DNA of 64,000 nt from Pseudomonas reinekei (GTDB lineage Bacteria > Pseudomonadota > Gammaproteobacteria > Pseudomonadales > Pseudomonadaceae), in NCBI RefSeq assembly GCF_001945365.1, contig NZ_MSTQ01000015.1, positions 1 through 64,000 on the forward strand. The letters run 5' to 3'. A program made the position numbers and the translations under genes. Of the stretch, positions 42,280 through 49,656 are shown piece by piece; position 1 is the first letter of the stretch; each line of letters starts with the position of its first letter. The notes beneath the pieces are model-generated. The model was not told the origin of the DNA, did not search any database, and was given only the letters and a program-made list of their open reading frames with translations.

Positions 42280-43287
42280 ATGGGTATTGATCTTCCGCTG
42301 ATCTGGGCCGTGATCATCATCTTCGGCATCATGATGTACGTGGTCATGGACGGCTTCGACCTCGGCATCGGCATTCTCTTTCCGTTCATTCCCGGCAAGA
42401 CTGACCGTGACGTGATGATGAACACCGTCGCGCCGGTGTGGGATGGCAACGAAACCTGGCTGGTCCTGGGCGGAGCGGCGCTGTTCGGCGCTTTCCCGTT
42501 GGCCTATTCGGTGGTGCTCTCGGCGTTGTACCTGCCGTTGATCTTCATGCTGATCGGCTTGATCTTCCGTGGCGTGGCCTTCGAGTTCCGCTTCAAGGCC
42601 AAGGACGACAAACGCCACTTGTGGGACAAGGCATTCATCGGCGGTTCGGTGGCTGCGACGTTCTTCCAGGGCGTGGCACTGGGGGCGTTCATCGATGGTC
42701 TGCCGGTGGTCAATCGGCAGTTTGCCGGTGGCTCACTGGATTGGCTGACGCCATTCACTCTGTTCTGCGGTGCCGCGCTGGTGGTGGCTTACGCGTTGCT
42801 CGGCTGCACCTGGCTGATCATGAAGACCGAAGGCAAGTTGCAGGAACAGATGCATGACCTGGCGCGGCCGTTGGCGTTTGTGTTGTTGGCGGTGATCGGT
42901 ATCGTCAGTATCTGGACCCCGCTGGCCCATGCGGAAATCGCTGCACGCTGGTTCACCTTGCCGAACCTTTTCTGGTTCCTGCCGGTGCCGATTCTGGTGC
43001 TGGTGACGTTGTACGGTCTGATCCGGGCGGTGGCGCGCAATGCGAACTACATGCCGTTCCTGCTGACGCTGGTGCTGATCTTCCTCGGCTACAGCGGATT
43101 GGGAATCAGCCTGTGGCCGAACATCGTGCCGCCGTCGATCTCGATCTGGGACGCCGCCGCGCCACCTCAGAGCCAGGGATTCATGCTGGTGGGTACATTG
43201 TTCATCATCCCGTTCATCCTGGGCTACACCTTCTGGAGCTACTACGTGTTCCGCGGCAAGGTGACCCATGAAGATGGATATCACTAG
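42280..43287 (+). CDS. cioB: Cyanide-insensitive bd oxidase subunit II
   Basis: A 335-residue membrane protein of the CydB/CioB family with eight or nine helices: LPLIWAVIIIFGIMMYVVMDGFDLGIG with the conserved DGFDLG, WDGNETWLVLGGAALFGAFP, and the C-terminal LGYTFWSYYVFRGKV. It pairs with CioA, whose stop is 3 bp upstream. AAGGAG lies before the ATG. Confidence 0.95.
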   Translation: MGIDLPLIWAVIIIFGIMMYVVMDGFDLGIGILFPFIPGKTDRDVMMNTVAPVWDGNETWLVLGGAALFGAFPLAYSVVLSALYLPLIFMLIGLIFRGVAFEFRFKAKDDKRHLWDKAFIGGSVAATFFQGVALGAFIDGLPVVNRQFAGGSLDWLTPFTLFCGAALVVAYALLGCTWLIMKTEGKLQEQMHDLARPLAFVLLAVIGIVSIWTPLAHAEIAARWFTLPNLFWFLPVPILVLVTLYGLIRAVARNANYMPFLLTLVLIFLGYSGLGISLWPNIVPPSISIWDAAAPPQSQGFMLVGTLFIIPFILGYTFWSYYVFRGKVTHEDGYH

Positions 43288-43319
43288 GCGCCATCGACCT
43301 GACCGAGAGGGTTGAAGCA

Positions 43320-43487
43320 ATGACCAACAAGCCATCCTTGCACGACATTCAACAAGCCGAGAAAAAGCCGCTGTGGCAGCGGCTCGGCTGGCTGGCCATG
43401 ATCTGGGCGGGAAGCGTCGGTGCACTGTTCATCGTCGCCAGCCTGATGCGCATGTTCATGAACGCCGCTGGCCTGAGCACTCACTGA
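43320..43487 (+). CDS. DUF2474 small membrane subunit of the bd oxidase operon
   Basis: A 55-residue protein beginning MTNKPSLHDIQQAEKKPLWQ with one transmembrane helix (LAMIWAGSVGALFIVASLMR). The family DUF2474 is found right after cioAB in Pseudomonas and is likely an accessory subunit like E. coli CydX, needed to hold the haem subunits. It begins 32 bp after cioB; GAGGG lies upstream of the ATG. Confidence 0.85.
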   Translation: MTNKPSLHDIQQAEKKPLWQRLGWLAMIWAGSVGALFIVASLMRMFMNAAGLSTH

Positions 43488-43530
43488 AAAACTTGACATC
43501 CCATCCCGTTGCCTTGCGGCACGGTTTCAC

Positions 43531-43555
43531 AACCCTCCTGACGGAGGGTTTTTTT
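43531..43555. terminator. Rho-independent terminator after the bd oxidase operon
   Basis: AACCCTCC TGAC GGAGGGTT is an 8-bp perfect stem followed by a run of seven T, a classic terminator for the cio operon, ahead of convergent rlmG. Confidence 0.92.
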
Positions 43556-43559
43556 GCCG

Positions 43560-44684
43560 TTATTTACGGGCCTTGAGAATCACGAATTTGGGCGTGGCCG
43601 CCACTTGCTCGACACCGCGGAACAAGCGCGCAAGCTTGCTGTGATAACCCAGGTGTCGGTTGCCGACAATGTACAGCGCACCGCCCACTACCAGCGCTTC
43701 TCGGGCCTGCTGAAACATCCGCCAGGCCAGGAAGTCGCCAACGACCTGTTGCTGATGAAAGGGTGGATTGCACAGCACCACGTCCAGCGACTGGGGCTCC
43801 TGCCCGGCAAGACCATCACCGGCCCGCACGAGGACATCCCGCTCGCCCAATGCCGCGCGCCAGTTTTCGGCGGCCGATTGCACGGCCATGAACGATTCGT
43901 CCACCAGCGTGTAATGCGCCTCGGGGTTTTGCAGAGCACTGGCGATGGCCAGCACACCGTTGCCACAACCGAGGTCGGCGACCCGCGCGGCGCCGAGATT
44001 TTTCGGCAAGTGCGGCAAAAACGCCCGCGTGCCGATGTCCAGGCCTTCCCGGCAGAACACGTTGGCATGGTTAAGCAATTCGATTGCCGGTTCGTCGAGT
44101 CGATAGCGGGTCGGGTAGGGCGAGGTAACCGGCGCCTTGGTCTCGACTGTAGCCATCAGCAGTCGTGCCTTCTTCACTGCCAGAGAGGCCTGTACCGGGC
44201 CCACGTAACGTTCCAGCAGATCACCTGCGGCGCGTGGCAAATGCTTGATCATTGCGCCGGCCACCACGTGCGCGCCTGGCGCCAGTTGGCCTTGCAGACG
44301 GATCAACTGTTCTTCCAGCAATGCCAGTGTTTTCGGCACCCGGATCAGCACCCGGTCAAACGGTCCTGCGAGGGCTTCACTGGAAGGTACGTGTGTTACC
44401 GCGTCAAACGCCAGGCCATTGCGCACCAGGTTTTTTTCCAGGCCCTGAACGGCCAGGAACGAGTCGCCGCTGCTGGTTACCCTGACCTTGCCGGCCAGGC
44501 TGGCGGCCAACGCACCGAAACTGTCGTTGAGTAACAACACTCGCAGGTCGGCCGAAGGCTGCTGTTCGGCCAGATGGTTGAGCAGGTACTCATCGGCTGC
44601 ATCAAAGGCTTGCAGCGGTTCGTTCTGCTGTTCGGGTTGGCGGATCAGATCGAGGCTGGCGAAAGGCGTATGGAGCAAAGGCAT
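43560..44684 (-). CDS. rlmG: 23S rRNA (guanine-N2)-methyltransferase RlmG
   Basis: A 374-residue SAM methyltransferase that modifies G1835 of 23S rRNA. The two-domain RsmC/RlmG layout is present: an inactive N-terminal half and a C-terminal catalytic half with VADLGCGNGVLAIASAL and VLCNPPFHQQQV. Length and these motifs agree with RlmG rather than RsmC. Confidence 0.93.
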   Translation of the reverse strand: MPLLHTPFASLDLIRQPEQQNEPLQAFDAADEYLLNHLAEQQPSADLRVLLLNDSFGALAASLAGKVRVTSSGDSFLAVQGLEKNLVRNGLAFDAVTHVPSSEALAGPFDRVLIRVPKTLALLEEQLIRLQGQLAPGAHVVAGAMIKHLPRAAGDLLERYVGPVQASLAVKKARLLMATVETKAPVTSPYPTRYRLDEPAIELLNHANVFCREGLDIGTRAFLPHLPKNLGAARVADLGCGNGVLAIASALQNPEAHYTLVDESFMAVQSAAENWRAALGERDVLVRAGDGLAGQEPQSLDVVLCNPPFHQQQVVGDFLAWRMFQQAREALVVGGALYIVGNRHLGYHSKLARLFRGVEQVAATPKFVILKARK

Positions 44685-44848
44685 GGAGTGTCGCTCTGGG
44701 AAATCAACGGGTATCCCGCGGCCCAGGGGCGTCTTGGCGGGCGGGCCGTCCGAGTGGACTGCGTCGTGGGGAGTTCACACGTTCATCACTCAGGAGGGAC
44801 CGCAAATGGTACGGTTTTTTGTGCTGGATTACCCGCAGGTTTTTCCGC

Positions 44849-45580
44849 TCAGCTCATCGCCTTGCTGTCGAGGTGGCCCGCCTTGGCGGCAGCGATAACG
44901 GCCGAGACCTTGTTATTGACGCCTAGTTTTCGAATGGATTCCTGCACATGGAAATTAACAGTGCGTGCACTGAGATTGAGAATTCTGGCGCTTTCGTAGG
45001 CCGTTTTGCCATCCGCCGCCAGTTTCAACACATCGATTTCCCGTGGCGACAAGTGTGGGCCTGGCGGTTTGACAGGCCTCATGGGCAGTGTCGGGGCGAC
45101 CAGCTTGTGCAGGTGACGGCCGATAAATACGGAAAAACCAAGATGTTCATACAGCTCCAGCGCGCTGATTGAGCGATGACTGCGCGCCAGGCTCAAAATG
45201 CTGCGCAGCCCGCTTTCTTCATCATGAAAGGCTTGTGACCAGCCATGCTGGAATCCTTGCGTTTCGAGTGAGTCCCACATTGAGGGTATGTTGTTGTAAA
45301 GGTCTTCACTCCAGAGAATAGGGAGCATGGATTGATTGCAATGTGCTACTACCGGGTCAACGGAGTACAGCTTGTTTTTTTCGTATTGAGCGTTCCAGCC
45401 CTTTGGATAGTTGTTGAAGCGAAACGTTTTGAGTTGATCGTCTGTCGTAGCGTAAATGGTTGAAAAGCCACAAAATTTATATCCGATGTTTTTTGCAAAA
45501 TTGAGTGCTATACGGTAGGCGATTTGAATGTCGTTTGTTCGAGACAATTGTATGAGTTGCAACTCCTTCCAACGCTCCAT
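44849..45580 (-). CDS. LuxR family quorum-sensing regulator (LuxR solo)
   Basis: A 243-residue regulator with an N-terminal autoinducer-binding domain and a C-terminal LuxR HTH (LSPREIDVLKLAADGKTAYE, then ILNLSARTVNFHVQESIRKL). Residues that hold acyl-homoserine lactone in TraR/LuxR are kept: Trp in KGWNAQY, the nearby Tyr, Asp-Pro in VDPVV, Trp in ILWSED, and Gly in ESGLRSIL. No luxI is seen in the window, so it is a 'solo' that may sense a signal made elsewhere or by neighbours. AGGAGG lies 7 nt before the ATG at 45580; an earlier frame start is ignored. Base composition is lower in GC in the 5' half. Confidence 0.88.
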   Translation of the reverse strand: MERWKELQLIQLSRTNDIQIAYRIALNFAKNIGYKFCGFSTIYATTDDQLKTFRFNNYPKGWNAQYEKNKLYSVDPVVAHCNQSMLPILWSEDLYNNIPSMWDSLETQGFQHGWSQAFHDEESGLRSILSLARSHRSISALELYEHLGFSVFIGRHLHKLVAPTLPMRPVKPPGPHLSPREIDVLKLAADGKTAYESARILNLSARTVNFHVQESIRKLGVNNKVSAVIAAAKAGHLDSKAMS

Positions 45581-45930
45581 AAATAGACCTCCTATCTGCT
45601 GTGATATCGGGGGCGCAGTTGGATCCAACCGGTCTGCGCGAATTTCAGTGTAGGACCATTCCTACGCATGATGAGAATTTTTTGCTTTATTCACCAGGCA
45701 TGGATAAGGATCTGGTTCTAAATATTCTGTTACAGGCCTGAAAGGCATTATGTATTACGGTGTTAATTCAATAGTTGAGCAAAGTGAACTGAATGGTTAG
45801 CTGTAAAGCTGCCAAGGTTTACGCGATACATATGAACTGTGAGTGCTTGGCTAAAAAGCACTACAAAACATCGGTGTTTATGATGGCCTCTTTGCGAGAC
45901 ACTGCGGTTATCCGTTCAGTGGAGCCACCC
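45581..45930. promoter_or_regulatory. 350-bp divergent region between luxR solo and fpr
   Basis: No plausible gene. AT-rich compared with the surrounding genome, especially 45660-45790. It holds the palindrome at 45650-45665 and presumably promoters of both genes. An open frame from 45793 runs in frame into fpr but lacks a ribosome site, so it is not used. Confidence 0.5.
45650..45665. promoter_or_regulatory. Perfect palindrome upstream of the luxR solo
   Basis: GTAGGACCATTCCTAC has 6-bp perfect arms (GTAGGA/TCCTAC) and a 4-bp spacer. It lies 70 bp before the LuxR start and 265 bp before fpr. Size and symmetry are like sites of LuxR-type HTH proteins, so it may be the solo's own operator. 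Confidence 0.5.
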
Positions 45931-46707
45931 ATGACCGCCAGTGAAGAGAAATTTACCCGCCAGACCTTGCTGGACGTCCAGCCGTTGACCCCGAACCTGT
46001 TTACCCTGCGAGTCACCCGGGATCAGGGCTTTCGATTCCGCGCCGGGCAGTTTGCCCGGCTGGGCGTGACCAAGGCTGACGGCACCACGGTGTGGCGCGC
46101 CTACTCCATGGTGTCATCGCCTTTTGACGAGTATCTCGAGTTCTTTTCCATTGTCGTTCCCGGCGGGGAGTTCACCAGTGAGCTCAGTCGGCTGGGCGTT
46201 GGCGATACACTGCTGGTCGATCGCCAGGCGTTCGGATACCTGACACTGGATCGCTTCGTCGATGGGCGTGATCTCTGGTTGTTATCCACAGGCACGGGGA
46301 TTGCGCCCTTTCTGTCGATCCTTCAGGACTTTGAGGTGTGGGAGAAGTTCGAGCGAATCATCCTGGTCTATAGTGTGCGCGAGTCGCGGGAACTGGCCTA
46401 TCAAGCATTGATCGCGGGGCTGGCGCAACGAGAATATCTGGCGCAATACGCGCATAAATTGCAACTGATCAATACCGTCACCCGAGAACAGCATCCCGGC
46501 GCCCTAGAGGGTCGGATTACGACCCTGATCGAAAATGGCGAATTGGAGCGCGCGGCTGGAGTGGCGCTGACGCCGGAACACTCGCGGGTCATGCTGTGTG
46601 GTAATCCACAGATGATTGACGACACGCGTAAATTGCTCAAACAACGGGACATGCATTTGAGCCTGAGCCGACGGCCTGGTCAGGTCGCCGTGGAAAACTT
46701 CTGGTAA
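45931..46707 (+). CDS. fpr: Ferredoxin-NADP+ reductase
   Basis: A 258-residue FAD enzyme moving electrons between NADPH and ferredoxin or flavodoxin. FAD domain: RAYSMVSSPFDEYLEFFSIV with the RxYS motif and GGEFTSEL; NADP domain: LLSTGTGIAPFLSIL and MLCGNPQMIDDTRKLL; the end VAVENFW is typical for bacterial (subclass I) Fpr. The ATG at 45931 gives the normal length. Usually linked to oxidative stress and iron-sulfur supply; no finR-type LysR gene is next to it here, a LuxR solo is. Confidence 0.93.
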   Translation: MTASEEKFTRQTLLDVQPLTPNLFTLRVTRDQGFRFRAGQFARLGVTKADGTTVWRAYSMVSSPFDEYLEFFSIVVPGGEFTSELSRLGVGDTLLVDRQAFGYLTLDRFVDGRDLWLLSTGTGIAPFLSILQDFEVWEKFERIILVYSVRESRELAYQALIAGLAQREYLAQYAHKLQLINTVTREQHPGALEGRITTLIENGELERAAGVALTPEHSRVMLCGNPQMIDDTRKLLKQRDMHLSLSRRPGQVAVENFW

Positions 46708-46708
46708 A

Positions 46709-46734
46709 AAAACGGCGCTCGAGGGCGCCGTTTT
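46709..46734. terminator. Bidirectional terminator between fpr and mscL
   Basis: AAAACGGCGC (46709-46718) pairs with GCGCCGTTTT (46725-46734), starting at the fpr stop codon, with T-runs for both directions. Confidence 0.9.
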
Positions 46735-46742
46735 CTATGTCG

Positions 46743-47165
46743 CTAAAGCGGTCCAGGCCGATTGTTCTGGGCCTTGAGCAGGTCGCGAATCTCTCCCAGC
46801 AATTCTTCTTCCTTGGTGGGCACCGGTGGCAGTTTAGGGGCGACGGCCTCTTCACGCTTGAGTTGGTTGATCGCCTTGATGCCCATGAAGATCGCAAAGG
46901 CGACGATGACGAAGTCGATCAGGCTCTGGATGAACTTACCGTACGCCAGCACCACCGCCGGGGCATCGCCGCTGGCGGCTTTGAGGGTAATGGCCAGGTC
47001 ACTGAAGTCCACGCCGCCGATCAGCAGCCCAATGGGCGGCATGATTACGTCGCCGACAAAGGAGGTAACGATCTTGCCGAAAGCGGCGCCGATGATGATA
47101 CCGACGGCCATGTCGATCACGTTGCCTTTGACCGCGAAGGCCTTGAACTCACTTATCACGCCCAT
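46743..47165 (-). CDS. mscL: Large-conductance mechanosensitive channel MscL
   Basis: A 140-residue channel subunit that forms a pentamer and opens under osmotic down-shock. FKAFAVKGNVIDMAVGIIIG (N-terminal helix and TM1 pore), GDVIMPPIGLLIGGVDFSDL and the TM2 FIQSLIDFVIVAFAIFMGIK are conserved, with the usual acidic/basic C-terminal bundle (TKEEELLGEIRDLL). Confidence 0.96.
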   Translation of the reverse strand: MGVISEFKAFAVKGNVIDMAVGIIIGAAFGKIVTSFVGDVIMPPIGLLIGGVDFSDLAITLKAASGDAPAVVLAYGKFIQSLIDFVIVAFAIFMGIKAINQLKREEAVAPKLPPVPTKEEELLGEIRDLLKAQNNRPGPL

Positions 47166-47705
47166 AGGTTATTTCCTTGTTACAGATGAGGTTGGTGAAC
47201 GCAGTGTAAATCAGCCAAACACATCCTGCTCGACACGACTGCTTACAAAGCTACCTGCTATCGACCTGACCAACGGCGAAAAGTTTACAGAATGACATCA
47301 CGGGTCAGGCGCAAAAATGGGAATTTGTTTCTCATAGGTTTTGCAGTTGTCGGGTTTTTTAGTGCGCGTACTCTAATATGGGTCGTCATTTGGAACAGTG
47401 CAGGCATGTTACGAAAAAATGCAATGAATGATGTAACGGGTAATATTTGAGTGTGTGCGCTAAGTGCTAAATGAATCGCTTAATGTTTGTACGCTCCAAT
47501 TCAAATTGTCACGGTTTTGTATAAATAATTGAACGAAGGTACGGCGCGCCGTGGGGAAGTTTTGTACAGGTTTTAAACTAGAGCGATTAACGACAGCGTT
47601 CAGGTGGTTCGAAACCGTCTGATATTCAAGAGCCGCCACCGGGCAACTCCCTCGCGCTGATGTACGTCAGCTGCGCTATCATCGTGTTTTTTGCCGGGAG
47701 TTCAG
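47166..47705. other. 540-bp AT-rich region with no clear gene between mscL and radA
   Basis: The longest gene-free stretch in the window. It is AT-rich from 47320 to 47600. I see a 14-codon open frame at 47407 (MLRKNAMNDVTGNI) with no ribosome site and no support, and no convincing terminator hairpin. It could hold an sRNA, but nothing proves it. It must contain the mscL and radA promoters. Confidence 0.4.
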
Positions 47706-49073
47706 ATGGCCAAGGCCAAGCGCATGTACGGCTGCACCGAGTGCGGCTCAACCTTCCCGAAGTGGGCCGGCCAGTGCGGCGAGTGCGGTGCCTGGAATAC
47801 GCTGACCGAAACCATGGTGGAAAGCGGCGGGGCGGCGGCGCCAAGCGGTCGCACCGGTTGGACGGGGCAGCAGGCGCAGATCAAAACCCTGGCCGAAGTC
47901 AGTGTCGAAGAGATCCCGCGCTTTTCCACTGCGTCGAGTGAGCTGGACCGGGTGTTGGGCGGTGGCCTCGTCGATGGCTCGGTGGTGCTGATCGGCGGTG
48001 ACCCTGGCATCGGCAAGTCGACCATCCTGCTGCAAACCTTGTGTAATCTCGCCAAAACCATGCCGGCCCTTTACGTCACGGGGGAAGAATCCCAGCAACA
48101 AGTGGCGATGCGTGCCCGCCGTCTGGGCTTGCCGCAGGATCAACTGCGGGTCATGACCGAAACCTGCATCGAAACCATTATCGCCACGGCGCGTCTCGAA
48201 AAACCCAAGGTCATGGTGATCGACTCGATCCAGACGATCTTCACCGAGCAGTTGCAATCTGCGCCGGGCGGCGTGTCCCAAGTGCGCGAAAGCGCGGCAT
48301 TGCTGGTGCGATATGCCAAACAGAGCGGGACGGCGATTTTCCTGGTGGGGCATGTCACCAAGGAAGGCGCGCTGGCCGGTCCGCGCGTGCTGGAGCACAT
48401 GGTCGACACCGTGCTGTATTTCGAAGGCGAGTCCGATGGTCGTCTGCGTTTGCTGCGGGCGGTGAAGAACCGTTTCGGTGCAGTGAACGAGCTCGGTGTG
48501 TTCGGCATGACGGACAAGGGTTTGAAAGAAGTCTCCAACCCATCGGCGATTTTTCTGACCCGTGCTCAAGAAGAAGTCCCGGGCAGTGTGGTCATGGCCA
48601 CTTGGGAAGGCACCCGTCCGATGCTGGTGGAAGTCCAGGCGCTGGTGGATGACAGCCACCTGGCCAACCCTCGCCGTGTGACCTTGGGGCTGGATCAGAA
48701 TCGCCTGGCGATGTTGCTGGCGGTGCTGCACCGGCACGGCGGCATTCCGACCCACGACCAGGATGTGTTCCTCAATGTGGTAGGCGGGGTGAAGGTGCTG
48801 GAAACCGCCTCCGATCTGGCATTGATGGCGGCCGTCATGTCCAGCCTGCGCAACCGGCCGCTGCCCCACGATTTGCTGGTGTTCGGCGAGGTTGGTCTGT
48901 CCGGTGAAGTACGCCCGGTGCCCAGCGGTCAGGAACGCCTGAAGGAAGCGGCCAAACACGGTTTCAAACGGGCCATCGTGCCCAAGGGCAATGCGCCGAA
49001 GGAATCGCCGCCAGGGCTGCAGATCATCGCCGTGACCCGTCTGGAACAAGCCCTCGACGCACTCTTCGAATAA
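47706..49073 (+). CDS. radA: DNA repair protein RadA/Sms
   Basis: A 455-residue branch-migration helicase of recombination repair. N-terminal C4 zinc finger (YGCTECGSTFPKWAGQCGEC), RecA-like core with Walker A LIGGDPGIGKSTILLQ, the KNRFG motif (LRAVKNRFGAVNELGVF), and a C-terminal Lon protease-like domain (from about residue 285). The ATG at 47706 gives MAKAKRMYGC, the normal start; a TTG-type start 15 nt earlier is possible. Confidence 0.96.
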   Translation: MAKAKRMYGCTECGSTFPKWAGQCGECGAWNTLTETMVESGGAAAPSGRTGWTGQQAQIKTLAEVSVEEIPRFSTASSELDRVLGGGLVDGSVVLIGGDPGIGKSTILLQTLCNLAKTMPALYVTGEESQQQVAMRARRLGLPQDQLRVMTETCIETIIATARLEKPKVMVIDSIQTIFTEQLQSAPGGVSQVRESAALLVRYAKQSGTAIFLVGHVTKEGALAGPRVLEHMVDTVLYFEGESDGRLRLLRAVKNRFGAVNELGVFGMTDKGLKEVSNPSAIFLTRAQEEVPGSVVMATWEGTRPMLVEVQALVDDSHLANPRRVTLGLDQNRLAMLLAVLHRHGGIPTHDQDVFLNVVGGVKVLETASDLALMAAVMSSLRNRPLPHDLLVFGEVGLSGEVRPVPSGQERLKEAAKHGFKRAIVPKGNAPKESPPGLQIIAVTRLEQALDALFE

Positions 49074-49087
49074 CGACAATCTCCCCT

Positions 49088-49118
49088 GTGCAGGAGCAGC
49101 TCGCGTCAGCTCCTGCAC
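49088..49118. terminator. Stem-loop between convergent radA and PilZ genes
   Basis: GTGCAGGAGC (49088-49097) pairs perfectly with GCTCCTGCAC (49109-49118). Ten-base stem, no T-run of note. Confidence 0.6.
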
Positions 49119-49128
49119 GGAGCAGCGT

Positions 49129-49497
49129 TCAAACTTCGATCAGCGCACCCAGCTCCCGCTCCAGTTCCTGCGGATCCGCCAGGTTCAGCTCAATCAATCG
49201 TCTCAGGCGCTGGATCGATTCCAGGCCGATGTGCCGGCAAACGAATCCAAGCTGGCCGTTTTCTTCATGGGCCAGTCGCACGTCCATTTTTATATCGACG
49301 TCATCGTTCAGATGAATGTCTACGTAAAAGTCTTGCTCACCATCGCCCAGCCAGGGTTCGGGCCGCTCGATCAACAGCCCCTTGAGCGACAGGTCGATCA
49401 GCTTTACCGGCCAGATGTACTCGCCCTGGCTGAGCTCGGTCCTGGCATCGAACGCAATACGTTTGAAACGACGGCGATTGGCGGTGTGCTCGCTCAT
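49129..49497 (-). CDS. mapZ: PilZ domain c-di-GMP receptor, MapZ-like
   Basis: A 122-residue single-domain PilZ protein. Both c-di-GMP binding motifs are present: RRRFKR at residues 8-13 and DLSLKG near residue 36. It aligns over its full length with P. aeruginosa PA4608 (MapZ), including RRRFxRIAFDA and LRRLxELNL. MapZ binds the chemotaxis methyltransferase CheR1 to tune flagellar behaviour. The gene position next to radA and cstA also agrees with PA4608. A role in c-di-GMP control of chemotaxis is therefore likely. Confidence 0.85.
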   Translation of the reverse strand: MSEHTANRRRFKRIAFDARTELSQGEYIWPVKLIDLSLKGLLIERPEPWLGDGEQDFYVDIHLNDDVDIKMDVRLAHEENGQLGFVCRHIGLESIQRLRRLIELNLADPQELERELGALIEV

Positions 49498-49656
49498 GGC
49501 GCAATCCTCTGGATGTTCGCTGACTATAGACCGGCATTGTTCAAACCTGCCAGCCAGGACAGGGCTCTAGACCAACGTTGGGGTATGGTCTTTACCGTCA
49601 GGAGAGCTAAACTCGGTGTGGCTGTCTTTCTTGTCCACTCTGGCTGGAATAATAAA

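Noticed and set aside
41374..42618. 414-codon open frame opposite cioA/cioB
   Set aside because: Antisense shadow; crosses two well-defined genes.
43490..43560. A possible small RNA after the bd oxidase operon
   Set aside because: The short stretch ends in a normal rho-independent terminator and has no promoter of its own that I can see.
45793..45930. Extending fpr to the upstream ATG at 45793
   Set aside because: It adds 46 residues not typical for Fpr; the start at 45931 gives the normal length.
47407..47451. 14-codon open frame MLRKNAMNDVTGNI in the mscL-radA gap
   Set aside because: No ribosome site, no length or motif support; chance open frames of this size are common in AT-rich DNA.
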